Assembly: GCF_030542965.1 (NCBI RefSeq)
Contig: NZ_JAUAOA010000030.1
Span: 1 to 35,402 of the forward strand
Source: Azotosporobacter soli
GTDB taxonomy: Bacteria > Bacillota > Negativicutes > SG130
Length of the DNA: 35,402 nt
Direction: 5' to 3'
Shown: positions 14,362 to 23,481 of the stretch, piece after piece
Position numbering within the stretch: the stretch's first letter is position 1
How the letters are laid out: every line of letters begins with the position of its first letter
Made by a program: the position numbers and the translations under genes
The notes under the pieces: model-generated
The model's database searches: none
What the model was told of the DNA's origin: nothing
The model's input: the letters and a program-made list of their open reading frames with translations, nothing else

Positions 14362-16062
14362 TTAGGTAATATAATCAATTAACGTTTTCGAAATGACCTT
14401 CGCCCCCACTGACAAGGACGCCTCATAGCAATATTCCGCACTGCTCACTTCCGTTGCAGCGGTAGCCAAATCCACCTGTTCGTTATCGGTCATATATCCC
14501 GTATATGCCGTATATGCATCATCCAATTTATCCGACACCGCATCGACTTCATCCATACGTGCGCCAAGCGTGGATTGCGCAAACGTCAAACGATCCAAGT
14601 CCGCTGAAAATTCATCGATCAAATCGCTGATTGACATGGTCTGGGTACTGACCGTCACCGTTCCTGTCGAATCGACGCTGGCCGTTTTATAAGTTGTGTC
14701 ACCTTGAAGCGCCAGCAACAACTTTGAAAAAGTGTCGAACAGATTGTTCTCGGCACCCTCGCCCACTGCATCTTGGCCTTCAATATTCACCGTGACTTGC
14801 GTACTAAATCCGATATTATAATTAATGCTCTCCGCTGCTGTTCCATACGTGGAAACCGCGGAAGATAACGTATCCGAAAGAGTCTGCTCCGCCGTCGAAG
14901 CATCCGCTACGGTCGTTGTCCCGCCATACGTCGTGACGGCATCTGCCAATGAATCCGACACGCTCTTTGCCGCTTTCGCCGCCGCTGCGAGCGACGAACT
15001 CGACGGATCCGCAGTAGCAGCTGCGGCTGCGGTATTATAATCGGCCAATGCCGTAGCAGCCGCAGCCGTCAATGTCGTCGTACCGCCGTATGCCGTAATT
15101 GCCGTCGTTAACGAGGCTGCAGACGTCTTCGTCTTGGTCGCCAGCGTCGCCAATGCCGTTGTTCCCTTCCCGTCGCTCACACAATCCGCCAGAACATCCT
15201 TTACCGTTTCCATCGCCGTGCTTGCCGAACTTAGCATTGCCGCTCCGCCATAGGTAGAAGCCGCCGTATTCAAGGTGTCATAGATGCTTTGGGCCGCCGT
15301 TGCGGCATCCGTCAGCGTCGTATTCGTTGCATCGGCAGCGGCCGCAGTCGCAGCTGCCTCATACGCCGCTTTCGCACTCGCCGTTGCGGTCGACAACGTT
15401 GTGGTTCCTCCATACGTCGTAATGGCCGTCGTAATATTTTCATACGCCGTTTTGGCCTTTGCCGCTGTAGTATTAATCGTAGCGTTGCTTTCGTACGCCT
15501 CATCTTCATTCATACTGTAGAACGATATGAGATCCGAGTCGGAAACATCCGCCGAAACAACGCCGCCCAGACTCAAATAAGATCCTTTGTACGTAATCGT
15601 ATCGCCGATATCGCTGGAAACCGTTTTATACGGCTCTTCACTTGTGCTGTAGCCGCCGAAAATATAGCGTCCGGCATAGCTTGTATTCATAATTGAAACG
15701 GCTTGATCCCGCAGTGTTTCAATCGCATCTGCAATTGTCGCCAAATCCGATTCACTATTGGTATCGTTTGCCGCTTTGGTTGTCAGCTCCTTCGCACTCG
15801 CTATCACGTCACTCAGCTGACTTAGCGCATCATCCGTCGCTTTCTGCCAATTCCCTGCAGCATCCGCAGCATCCTGTGATTGTTTGATTTGTGCAACATA
15901 GCTGCGATAACTTACAGCGCGGGTTGCCACGACCGGATCATCGGAAGCCAATTGAATTTTTTCTTGCGAAGAGGCGGCCTCGTTGGCTTTGGCCAATCGA
16001 TTGGCGGCTTTCGTAATATTTCGCAGGGCGTTGTCTGAAATCATGCTGTTGGTAATCCGCAC
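14362..16062 (-). CDS. flgL: Hook-filament junction protein FlgL with a large repeat insertion
   Basis: FlgL joins the hook to the filament. From a GTG start at 16062 the protein reads MRITNSMISDNALRNITKAANRL, the classic N-terminus; AGGAGG lies 7 nt upstream. A TTG at 16068 would add two residues but fits less well. It has 566 residues, against about 300 in most homologues. The N-terminal part (1-185, including SIMNTSYAGRYIFGGY) and the C-terminal part (about 415-566) are normal. Between them is an Ala/Thr-rich insertion (about 190-405) of eight 27-residue units with recurring YGG turns. The insertion should lie in the outward-facing D2/D3 region. It starts 11 bp after flgK. Confidence 0.92.
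   Translation of the reverse strand: MRITNSMISDNALRNITKAANRLAKANEAASSQEKIQLASDDPVVATRAVSYRSYVAQIKQSQDAADAAGNWQKATDDALSQLSDVIASAKELTTKAANDTNSESDLATIADAIETLRDQAVSIMNTSYAGRYIFGGYSTSEEPYKTVSSDIGDTITYKGSYLSLGGVVSADVSDSDLISFYSMNEDEAYESNATINTTAAKAKTAYENITTAITTYGGTTTLSTATASAKAAYEAAATAAAADATNTTLTDAATAAQSIYDTLNTAASTYGGAAMLSSASTAMETVKDVLADCVSDGKGTTALATLATKTKTSAASLTTAITAYGGTTTLTAAAATALADYNTAAAAATADPSSSSLAAAAKAAKSVSDSLADAVTTYGGTTTVADASTAEQTLSDTLSSAVSTYGTAAESINYNIGFSTQVTVNIEGQDAVGEGAENNLFDTFSKLLLALQGDTTYKTASVDSTGTVTVSTQTMSISDLIDEFSADLDRLTFAQSTLGARMDEVDAVSDKLDDAYTAYTGYMTDNEQVDLATAATEVSSAEYCYEASLSVGAKVISKTLIDYIT
14848..15495 (-). repeat. Eight degenerate 27-codon repeats inside flgL
   Basis: In the protein, tyrosines of TYGG or TYGT motifs fall at 217, 271, 325, 379 and 406 (steps of 54, 54, 54, 27). 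Leu, Ile or Val falls every 27 residues from 196 to 385. Two unit types alternate: one starts YGGTTTL, the other starts with Asp or Gly-rich turns such as DATNTTL or DPSSSSL. That gives 648 bp, 8 x 81 bp. DNA identity between units is low, so this is an old protein-level repeat. Confidence 0.8.
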
Positions 16063-16073
16063 ATGCAACCCTC

Positions 16074-17585
16074 CTAATCATTGACCATATTAATGGTGCT
16101 ATCATAGATCTGGCTCCAGGTCTTCACCGCTGCCGCCGATGCATCATACGCCGATTGATATTTCGTCAGGTTAACCGTTTCCTCATCGCTTGAAACGCCT
16201 GACACCGATGAACGACTGGTATCAATGTAAGTAACAAGCGTACTTTTACGGTCATATTGAGTTTGCGTATACGAACTGCTCGTACTTAGATCCGCAATGA
16301 TATTATTGTAGCTCTCCGTCACGGTTGAACTTCCTGAAATATCAAGATCCGTACAAATACTGATAATGTCATTGAGATTTTCGTTATTTCCCTCCTCGCC
16401 ACTGATGGAGGCACAGGCGATCAGGTCGGCGTCGTCCTGCACGTCTTTGCTTAGAGAAATATTGGCTGCCGTAATGTTTTTATAGACGGCCTGCGTATCC
16501 GTTCCGCTCGCCATCAAATCCTCCGATGATAAGTCTTCATAGGAAAAAAAACGAATTCCGGTTGTCTCTGCATCATCAATCCCTGCCCCGTCAGCATGCC
16601 CGCTGTACGAAGTCGCTCCTACCGTGATCCCTTCATTAAATGCCTGTGCGAATGACCGTGCAAATTCATTGAGCTGATTGATATAGTAGGGAATCCCTTT
16701 ACTTTCATCCGAAGAGCCATCCCGTATTTCAAGATATCCGCTAATTGAGCCGCTATCTCCTACTGCGAAATCTTCACCGGAATCAGACCAACGAATCCCA
16801 TACATGCCATACTGCGCGCTTGTAGTATCGGTAACCGTGTAGCACTCTAACGCGTTTGCCTCTTTGCCGCTCACCAACGTACCGTTCTTGGTATTAATGG
16901 TAAACGATCCGTTCTCTTCGCTAACTACGCTAATGCCTACCAAGCCGGAAAGTTTATCGACCAACGCATCTCTTTGATCCTCCAGTTCATTGGTAGATCC
17001 GCCGACTGCTTTTGCCAGCGAAATTTGCCCGTTCAAATCGGCAATCCCCGCTGCATAATCATTGATCTGATCTACTGCCGTACTGACTTCCGTGTTCAAA
17101 TCACTGCGCAATTGCGTCAATTCCGTCGACGCATTATTGAGCGTCGAACAAAATGATTCTGCCGCTCCCAGCACCGTTTCACGTACGGAACTATCACTGC
17201 TATCCGTGGATAAGGTGCTCAGCGCCGTCGTGAAAGTATTTAATGCGGTACTGATGTAATCGGTATCGCTGGCGCCGAAATAGCTCTCAATTTCAGTCAG
17301 GTAGGTCGATTTTGCTTCCAGTGCGCTGGAAGCGCTGTTCTCTTGCCAGTATTTCTGATCCAAACGAAAACTTCGTACACGGTCAACGGAAGTCACTTCC
17401 GTTCCGCCGCCAACCAGGCTGCTGCTATAAACAGCCGCCGGACCTATGGATGTCTGGGTTGCTAATTGGCGCGAATATCCGGTCGTATCAATATTGCTCA
17501 TGTTATTTGTCGTCACATTTAAGCCGACTTGACTGGCAGCTAATCCTCGCGCTGCAATGCTAAGTCCCATAAATGTCGATGCCAT
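16074..17585 (-). CDS. flgK: Hook-associated protein 1
   Basis: FlgK is the first junction protein laid on the hook. The 503-residue protein starts with the flagellar rod/hook motif LAASQVGLNVTTNNMSNIDTTGYSRQ, close to the ANNIANxNTxGYSRQ pattern. The middle has the FlgK pattern NDYAAGIADLNGQISLAKAVGGSTNELEDQRDALVDKLSGLVGI. The end (GVSSDEETVNLTKYQSAYDASAAAVKTWSQIYDSTINMV) is the C-terminal helix domain. GGAGG lies 7 nt before the ATG. A second FlgK-like gene lies directly upstream. Of the two, this one keeps the more canonical N-terminal motif. Confidence 0.9.
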   Translation of the reverse strand: MASTFMGLSIAARGLAASQVGLNVTTNNMSNIDTTGYSRQLATQTSIGPAAVYSSSLVGGGTEVTSVDRVRSFRLDQKYWQENSASSALEAKSTYLTEIESYFGASDTDYISTALNTFTTALSTLSTDSSDSSVRETVLGAAESFCSTLNNASTELTQLRSDLNTEVSTAVDQINDYAAGIADLNGQISLAKAVGGSTNELEDQRDALVDKLSGLVGISVVSEENGSFTINTKNGTLVSGKEANALECYTVTDTTSAQYGMYGIRWSDSGEDFAVGDSGSISGYLEIRDGSSDESKGIPYYINQLNEFARSFAQAFNEGITVGATSYSGHADGAGIDDAETTGIRFFSYEDLSSEDLMASGTDTQAVYKNITAANISLSKDVQDDADLIACASISGEEGNNENLNDIISICTDLDISGSSTVTESYNNIIADLSTSSSYTQTQYDRKSTLVTYIDTSRSSVSGVSSDEETVNLTKYQSAYDASAAAVKTWSQIYDSTINMVND

Positions 17586-17597
17586 ATTATTCCCTCC

Positions 17598-19094
17598 TTA
17601 CCCGATGTCTTCAATCAATCCCGCCAAAAGACTGTCCACCGTGCTCATGACCCGGGCACTCGCAGCATACGCATTCTGAAGTTTGATCATATTCGCGGTT
17701 TCTTCATCTACAGAAATTCCTGAAATGCTCTGCCGTTGGTTAGCAACGCTTTCCGTCAGTGCTTCTTGCGTTTTATAGTTGTTGCTGGCTTCATCTCCCG
17801 TTGTCCCGATCCAACTTGTCAGCGCTGCGTAAAATCCGGTAATATCGTTTGCAATCCCGCCGTAGCTGTAACACTCTTCACTGGCCAGCTCTAAGATTTG
17901 GTTCGCAATTGTATTGTCCCCATCATCACTGCTGGATGCGGTAACCAGTTTTTCCGGATCGTCCACCAGGTTCGGATTCACCTTTATGTTTGTGATGCTT
18001 AAGGGTTTACTGGAATCAACGACCGTAAAAAACGCCTCTCCCGCTTCGCCCTCGCCGTCCACACCCGATGTCGCCAACGTATTGATTTTGTCCGCCAATG
18101 TCGTAATCAACACATTGAGCGCCTGCCGCATGTTCGTAATCGAACTGCTGGCATCCGTCGAAAAATCATACGGCAAGCTGGCGGAATCAATATCTTCATA
18201 ACCACTTTGATCCGCATCTTCCAGATACGCGGCAATGCTGCCGCTGTTAACCGCCACCTTGCAATCAATGTCTGCCCGTTTCACTGTTAACGGATCACTT
18301 GTTGTTCCCGTTCCGTCTACCTCTAACGCATACGAATCACGTCCATCCACAATCGTAATGCTTCCAATGGATACTTGAATCGTATTATTCATTTGCGTTA
18401 CATTGATATTCGCCAACGATGACATTTCGTCCAGCAAGGCGTCTCTTTGGTCTCGCAAATAAGTCGCTTCACTGCCATTTGCTTCCGCACTGCTGATCTG
18501 TCCATTCAAATCGGCAACTTGCGACGCAAGGTCATTGAGGCTGTCGACGCCCTCCTTCACGCCGCTTACAGACTCTTGTTGCAGTTGTTGAAGCTGGCTG
18601 TCGATGCTCGTAAGCATCTCTACCAAGGATGTTCCCGCAGAAATAACGCTGGTACGGCTGCTTTCCGTACTCGAGTCAACCGACACCGTTTCCCATGCGG
18701 AAAAAAAATCAGTGATTTCCTGCTGCAATCCAACCGAATCCGACGTTGATTCCGAATCTGTCGCATCCGAACTGGCTTCATACTCCGTCAGCACCTGATC
18801 AAGATACTGCAAATTACCGCTTTTCACTGAATAATAGGTGGAACTGGAGTTTTGCGTTCGATAAACCTTGTCCATTAACGATTCTCTCGCCCGGGTAATG
18901 GAAGCCAAACTGACCCCGTCACCGGTAAAAGAGCCTGACTTTTGCACGGTATCCATTTCCACGCTTGCCGTTCGAACCCGCGAGGCGCCTGCCGTATTTA
19001 CATTTGCCAAATTGCTGCTGGTGGTGGCCAAAGCCGTCTGATTCACATACAACCCCGTATACGCGATGCTATATGTACTAAACGTTGAGCTCAT
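17598..19094 (-). CDS. Second FlgK-family hook-associated protein
   Basis: This 498-residue paralogue shares the FlgK layout: N-terminal YVNQTALATTSSNLANVNTAGASR, middle LNDLASQVADLNGQISSAEANGSEATYLRDQRDALLDEMSSLANI, and C-terminal GISVDEETANMIKLQNAYAASARVMSTVDSLLAGLIEDIG. The usual GYSRQ after the Asn motif is replaced by GASRV. It could be the true FlgK with the downstream gene a variant, or both may be used, for example as two layers of the junction. Only 12 bp separates the two genes. GGAGGAG precedes the start. It begins 19 bp after flgE. Confidence 0.88.
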   Translation of the reverse strand: MSSTFSTYSIAYTGLYVNQTALATTSSNLANVNTAGASRVRTASVEMDTVQKSGSFTGDGVSLASITRARESLMDKVYRTQNSSSTYYSVKSGNLQYLDQVLTEYEASSDATDSESTSDSVGLQQEITDFFSAWETVSVDSSTESSRTSVISAGTSLVEMLTSIDSQLQQLQQESVSGVKEGVDSLNDLASQVADLNGQISSAEANGSEATYLRDQRDALLDEMSSLANINVTQMNNTIQVSIGSITIVDGRDSYALEVDGTGTTSDPLTVKRADIDCKVAVNSGSIAAYLEDADQSGYEDIDSASLPYDFSTDASSSITNMRQALNVLITTLADKINTLATSGVDGEGEAGEAFFTVVDSSKPLSITNIKVNPNLVDDPEKLVTASSSDDGDNTIANQILELASEECYSYGGIANDITGFYAALTSWIGTTGDEASNNYKTQEALTESVANQRQSISGISVDEETANMIKLQNAYAASARVMSTVDSLLAGLIEDIG

Positions 19095-19113
19095 AAGCGC
19101 TCCTCCTCAAACC

Positions 19114-20469
19114 CTAGCTTTTCATATTGATCAGCGATTGCAGCATTTCATCCGCAGTAGAGATTACTTTTGTATTGGCCTGATACGCGCGTTGCGCAAT
19201 CATCAGATTCGTAAATTCTGAAGCCAAGCTCACGTTGGACATCTCTAAGGTGCCGGAGCTTAATGAACCGGTACCGCCGCTGCCGGCGGTCGTGTAAACG
19301 GGATCGCCGGAGTTATTGCTGCTGGAATACAGACTGCTCCCGGTCTTCTCCAGACCCGAAGCGTTACTGAACGTTGCCAATGCCAATTGCGCAATCGTCT
19401 TCTTTTGATCATTGCTGTAACTCACCACGATCGATCCGTCTGTCGATACGGACCAACTTTCCATCGTTCCTGCCGCATACCCATCCTGTGTGAAAGAAAG
19501 GCTGCTGGCATCCGACGAACTGGTCGTGCTGGCATTCGTGCTCGTCAATCCGCTAAAATCGAGTGTTGCGCTGAAAGCTGCCGTAGAGCCGTCAGTCGGC
19601 GTAATCGTCAGAGAAGAAGACGTCGTAAAAGTGTCCGTCCCCACCGTTCCGGAAACAAGATTTCCATCCGAATCAAAAGCGATATATCCGCTGGACGGAC
19701 TGATCGTCGCGCTATCGCCGCTGACTTCATAGTACCAACTGGTCGTATTAGTCGTAGCATCCACATAGCATTTTTTGAAATTGAGTGTTGCCGTATAGTC
19801 ATTGCCTTGTGAATCATACACTTTTACCGTTGCCGTCTTATCAAACTCGGTCGGGGTCGTACCAATGCTCGTCAATGCCGTTGCCGTCGTAGCGGCCGTA
19901 TCGCCGGAGTCCAAATAATTCCCGCTTGTGCTTGCGCTATTCAAACTGATCGCCGTCGTCGTTTTCGCCGGCATGCTGGTATCGGAATATACGTTGATTT
20001 TCACTGGCGTGTTATTCGTCGTGACCGTCGTGTTGCCGGAAGCATCCGTCGTACTGAGCCAGCCGCAAACCTCATAACCATTAATATTGAGATTTCCATC
20101 ATCATCTACGCTCAGTTCTCCATTGCGGGTATACAGATAACTGCCTGAACTTCCTTGTACCACCAAATATCCGTCGCCGCCAATGGATACGTCCGTTTCA
20201 ACGCCTGTCGTTTCCGTGCTCCCCACTGTCGTATTCGTATTCGTCGCCGCTACGCTTACGCCAGTACCAATCTGCTTTGCATTTGTTCCGCCGCTTGTTG
20301 AGCTAGATCCCGAAGCAGAACTAAGCGTTTGACTCAACAGATCACTAAAACTGACGGATTGCGACTTATACCCGGTTGTGTTTACATTGGAAATATTGTT
20401 TGAAATTACATCCAGAGCCGTCTGTTGCCCTTTTAATCCCGACACTGCGGTATACAACGATGCCATCAT
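19114..20469 (-). CDS. flgE: Flagellar hook protein
   Basis: FlgE polymerises into the flexible hook. The N-terminus (MASLYTAVSGLKGQQTALDVISNNISNVNTTGYKSQSVSFSDLLSQTL) and C-terminus (GTLEMSNVSLASEFTNLMIAQRAYQANTKVISTADEMLQSLINMKS) match FlgE and the wider rod/hook family. At 451 residues it fits FlgE rather than rod proteins FlgF or FlgG (about 260). GAGGGGG lies 9 nt before the first of two adjacent ATGs, which decides the start. It starts 55 bp after flgD, its assembly cap. Confidence 0.92.
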   Translation of the reverse strand: MMASLYTAVSGLKGQQTALDVISNNISNVNTTGYKSQSVSFSDLLSQTLSSASGSSSTSGGTNAKQIGTGVSVAATNTNTTVGSTETTGVETDVSIGGDGYLVVQGSSGSYLYTRNGELSVDDDGNLNINGYEVCGWLSTTDASGNTTVTTNNTPVKINVYSDTSMPAKTTTAISLNSASTSGNYLDSGDTAATTATALTSIGTTPTEFDKTATVKVYDSQGNDYTATLNFKKCYVDATTNTTSWYYEVSGDSATISPSSGYIAFDSDGNLVSGTVGTDTFTTSSSLTITPTDGSTAAFSATLDFSGLTSTNASTTSSSDASSLSFTQDGYAAGTMESWSVSTDGSIVVSYSNDQKKTIAQLALATFSNASGLEKTGSSLYSSSNNSGDPVYTTAGSGGTGSLSSGTLEMSNVSLASEFTNLMIAQRAYQANTKVISTADEMLQSLINMKS

Positions 20470-20524
20470 AGGAAAATTCCCCCTCGTTATTTTTTATTGA
20501 CGCTAGCCGATTTATACGTTGTTT

Positions 20525-20935
20525 TTACGATGTTGCTCCGACCACCGATATGGAATCTAAGCTGACATTGGTTCCGTCAATATTTACATATGTAGTGCCG
20601 TTGGAAATAGTTACGTAACCCACAGTACCTTGTGCCGTCGTTGAATCTCCCGAAGAATCCGTTGTCGAATATGTCACGGTTTGTCCAATTAAGCTATATG
20701 CATTTCCGCTGTTTACCGCCGAATAAATGTTTGACAGTTGTGACAGTGAGCTAATCGTAGCCATTTGACTTACATATTCCGTTGCACTGACAGGATCTGA
20801 CGGATCCTGATACTGTAATTCTGCCGCTAAAATTTGAAGGAACGAATCTGTATCTAATGTAGTCGAACCCGTAGAACTCGTTGTGCTTGACGAAGTAGTC
20901 GAGGAAGTCGATGTGGTTGATGATATTGTACTCAT
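20525..20935 (-). CDS. flgD: Hook assembly cap protein
   Basis: FlgD sits at the tip of the growing hook and guides FlgE assembly. The 136-residue protein has a Ser/Thr-rich start (about 1-28) followed by the core DTDSFLQILAAELQYQDPSDPVSATEYVSQMATISSLSQL. The remaining 70 residues form a short beta-rich domain. The length matches short FlgD forms of Gram-positives (about 140). The ATG at 20935 is set by AGGAGG about 7 nt upstream; the frame is open 16 codons further. It is the first visible gene of the operon; no fliK or flgN is seen upstream, where a terminator and an IS remnant lie instead. Confidence 0.9.
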   Translation of the reverse strand: MSTISSTTSTSSTTSSSTTSSTGSTTLDTDSFLQILAAELQYQDPSDPVSATEYVSQMATISSLSQLSNIYSAVNSGNAYSLIGQTVTYSTTDSSGDSTTAQGTVGYVTISNGTTYVNIDGTNVSLDSISVVGATS

Positions 20936-21029
20936 TGTTATCCCTCCTGAAATTGTCGGTATTTCTTTCCCCAAGTATCGCAAAACACTATTTACTACTG
21001 ATTAATAAAAGTCTAAATACAAAATAAAT

Positions 21030-21058
21030 AAAACCACCTTTTATTCAAAGATGGTTTT
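21030..21058 (-). terminator. Terminator after the HD-GYP gene
   Basis: AAAACCACCTTT pairs with AAAGATGGTTTT with one wobble pair, and a T-rich stretch follows on the minus strand. It separates the HD-GYP gene from the flgD operon. The IS remnant lies between it and its gene. Confidence 0.75.
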
Positions 21059-21242
21059 AACTATAGACAAAATGAACTTTTCACAAAGCATACGATGCAT
21101 TTTGCCATTCCTGTTATCCAATTTTCTATACCTAGTTCCCTGTATCTCGGGTACGTTCAATGTCTTTCCTGGTATGATCTTTTGATAGTAGCTCTTCTAA
21201 ACAGAAGAGTTAGCTCTGACTTTGTTGACTTCGATCTTTTTA
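21057..21242 (-). mobile_element. Internally deleted, decayed copy of the IS1182-family element
   Basis: Bases 21066-21126 align without gaps to 10-70 of the intact element (shared GACAAAATG near the start and TTATCCAATTTTC at the end). Bases 21157-21242 align without gaps to 1386-1471, the start of the transposase gene (shared TTTGTTGACTTCGATCTTTTT). About 1.3 kb between is missing, and the right inverted repeat is not seen. Many substitutions show it is old. Confidence 0.85.
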
Positions 21243-21247
21243 CCATT

Positions 21248-22498
21248 TTAAAAATACCGTTTTATCAGCAGCGCCAATTCCTCTTCCAGCTCCGTTTCGT
21301 TTGCTGCGCTGAATTTCTCATGCAGTTCCTGCGCAATTGTCAAAAAAACTTGGAGCAGCAACGGATCAAAATGCGTCCCTTCACCCTCGCGCATAATCTC
21401 TAACGTTTTTTCAAGGGAAAAGGCTTTTTTATAAGGTCGCTGCGAAGTCAGCGCATCAAATACGTCAACAATCGCAAATACGCGCGCGCCGAGCGGAATG
21501 TCGTCGCCGCGCAAACCGTCCAGGTACCCGCTGCCGTCGTATTTTTCATGATGATAGCAAACAATTTCCTTCGCCGCATTCAGCCACGAAGATCGTTTAA
21601 TGATATCAACGCCGTGCTGGGTATGCGTCTTCATCACGCTGAATTCTTCCTCGCTTAGTTTTCCGTTTTTCAGTAAGATCGTATCGCTGATGGCAATTTT
21701 ACCAACATCATGCAAAAAAGCGCCTTTGATCCATTCAATGACCTGACTGGCCGGAACCTGCAATCTTTCCGCCAGATAAATCGCATAGATCGTAACCCGG
21801 TAATTATGGGCATGCGTGTCGCTGTCCCTTTTGGCAATCGCACCGCCCAGAACATCGAGCACTTCCAGATTGGCTCGCAGCAAGCCTCTGGAGTACTGAA
21901 TCAAGTCGCGGTTTAAAGCCAGAAAAATCGGATACATCGCCAATGTCGTTCCCAGTACGATCATCACGACCAGGAACAACGACCAGACGACCTGCTTTTT
22001 GATTTTGCCGACCACTGCTTCATCTACGTGATACACGCCTTCAAAATGACCGACATACTCTCCGCCGTGATTGATCAACGGGACAAACACTTGCAAAAAT
22101 AGGCCTTCCGGAATTTGTTGCTTTTCATACCAGATGTTGCGGCTGACCGTTGCAGCATGTCCTTTTTCCTTCAGGCGCTCCTCGATGGACTGGCTGCCGG
22201 GTCTGACTGCCTCAAGATATTTGTTTCCCTCCTGGTCATATAACTCGGCAATCAAAAAATTCCGCTGCGTCATTTCCGTCATTTTTTCGTGCAGCAGCGC
22301 TTTGACTTGCTGTTGCAATGTTCCTTCGTGAATTGAACTTTCAACAAGTTTTTCCGATTCGGCTAATGCCAGCGATACGACCCATTCATCGATCTGTTCC
22401 ATCTCCAAATAATATACGACGCTGCCAATGATGCTCGATAGGATCAGCCAAGCGGCAAACAAATTTTTAAGCAGTTTCCGTTGATGTTTCCGCTGCAT
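21248..22498 (-). CDS. Membrane HD-GYP protein, probable cyclic di-GMP phosphodiesterase
   Basis: HD-GYP proteins usually degrade cyclic di-GMP, lowering its level and favouring motility. This 416-residue protein has a membrane helix at about 11-31, an outside sensor-like part (about 32-168), a second helix at about 170-195, then the HD-GYP domain. Metal-binding motifs are present: FLHDVGK (His263, Asp264), THTQHG, and HHEKYDGSGYLDGL (about 316-329). The signature proline of G-Y-P is leucine here. The gene starts 38 bp after the DnaJ-like gene. It lies next to the flagellar operon, but its own terminator separates them. The signal sensed is unknown. Confidence 0.88.
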   Translation of the reverse strand: MQRKHQRKLLKNLFAAWLILSSIIGSVVYYLEMEQIDEWVVSLALAESEKLVESSIHEGTLQQQVKALLHEKMTEMTQRNFLIAELYDQEGNKYLEAVRPGSQSIEERLKEKGHAATVSRNIWYEKQQIPEGLFLQVFVPLINHGGEYVGHFEGVYHVDEAVVGKIKKQVVWSLFLVVMIVLGTTLAMYPIFLALNRDLIQYSRGLLRANLEVLDVLGGAIAKRDSDTHAHNYRVTIYAIYLAERLQVPASQVIEWIKGAFLHDVGKIAISDTILLKNGKLSEEEFSVMKTHTQHGVDIIKRSSWLNAAKEIVCYHHEKYDGSGYLDGLRGDDIPLGARVFAIVDVFDALTSQRPYKKAFSLEKTLEIMREGEGTHFDPLLLQVFLTIAQELHEKFSAANETELEEELALLIKRYF

Positions 22499-22536
22499 AT
22501 AAACGCCTGCCTTTCATTTTTCGACGGCCCCTTGCT

Positions 22537-23481
22537 CTAGCTTTTACGCAACAACGCGATCTTCCGGTACAGCTCGACCTCCGCCGCACTCTGCCTGGCA
22601 GGCAGGTCAATCCGAATCGTAAGCAACAGGTTCCCCAGCCGCCCGTCTTTTCCTTTGAAGCCGCGCTCTTTCAGACGCAGGACTTGTCCGGCATGCGTTG
22701 CGGCATTAATTTTCACCTGCACCGTTCCGTCCGGCGTCGGTAAGGAAATTGCATCGCCGAGTACCGCCTGTTCCGGGTGAATCGTAAGCTCGCCTGTCAA
22801 ATCGAGTTCGCCCGTGACTTGCCACTTCTCATGCGGCGCAGCCTTGATGTGCAGCAGCAGATCGGCCGCTTGGCCCTGCGGCGATTTTTCCCCCAGCCCT
22901 TTTAAGCGCAGCACCGTGCCGGGCGGCGATTTAGGCGGAATGGTAACCGTAACTTTACGCATTGCCGTCCCCGTATCGATTTGAAACTCCTGCTCCGTGC
23001 CTCGCATTAAGGCTTCAAGCGGCAATTCAATCTCGGCCTCAATATTACGCGCCGGTCGCGCTTGCCGTTGCCGACGCAACATCTCATGTACGTCATACGG
23101 ATCTTGCGTTTGGCCGTGCCTTGCCGTACGGCCAAAGGCATCGCCGCCGAAAAAGGCCGCAAAAAAATCGCTAAAACCGTCCATATCTTCCATATGCATC
23201 GTTTGGCGCTGCGTTCTCTGGCGTTCATACGCTTGTTGCGCCGCTGCGCCATTTTGCCAATCGCGACCGAGGCGATCGTATTCGGCTCGTTTGGCCTTGT
23301 CGCTCAGCACTTCATGCGCTTCATTGATCTGCTTGAATTTTTCATCAATTTTTTTCTTGTCCGGCCCTTTGTACAGATCGGGATGATACTGCTTTGCCAG
23401 TTTGCGGTATGCCGTCTTTATTTCCTTGTCACTGGCCGTCTTCGCAACGCCGAGCACGGCATAATAATCGATGAATTCCAT
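22537..23481 (-). CDS. DnaJ-type co-chaperone, CbpA-like
   Basis: This 314-residue J-domain protein should stimulate DnaK ATPase and hand over unfolded proteins. The J domain (about 4-70) starts [33 protein letters not shown] and contains the essential HPD. A short FFGG-containing linker follows. Two C-terminal substrate-binding domains follow (about 145-310; [31 protein letters not shown]). There is no zinc-finger CxxCxGxG region, so it is CbpA-like rather than DnaJ. The start at 23481 has AGGTG 6 nt upstream; two codons further up (23487) is possible. The open frame continues to 23820 but overlaps the divergent regulator and is not coding there. Confidence 0.9.
   Translation of the reverse strand: MEFIDYYAVLGVAKTASDKEIKTAYRKLAKQYHPDLYKGPDKKKIDEKFKQINEAHEVLSDKAKRAEYDRLGRDWQNGAAAQQAYERQRTQRQTMHMEDMDGFSDFFAAFFGGDAFGRTARHGQTQDPYDVHEMLRRQRQARPARNIEAEIELPLEALMRGTEQEFQIDTGTAMRKVTVTIPPKSPPGTVLRLKGLGEKSPQGQAADLLLHIKAAPHEKWQVTGELDLTGELTIHPEQAVLGDAISLPTPDGTVQVKINAATHAGQVLRLKERGFKGKDGRLGNLLLTIRIDLPARQSAAEVELYRKIALLRKS

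Noticed and set aside
14848-15520. CRISPR array or DNA satellite in flgL
   Set aside because: The period is visible only in the protein; DNA units differ widely and there are no spacers. Opposite-strand open frames here are shadows of the repeat composition.
20936-21029. Flagellar-sigma promoter before flgD
   Set aside because: GCGATA and ACCGACAA resemble -10 boxes on the minus strand, but no TAAA lies at 15-16 bp from either.
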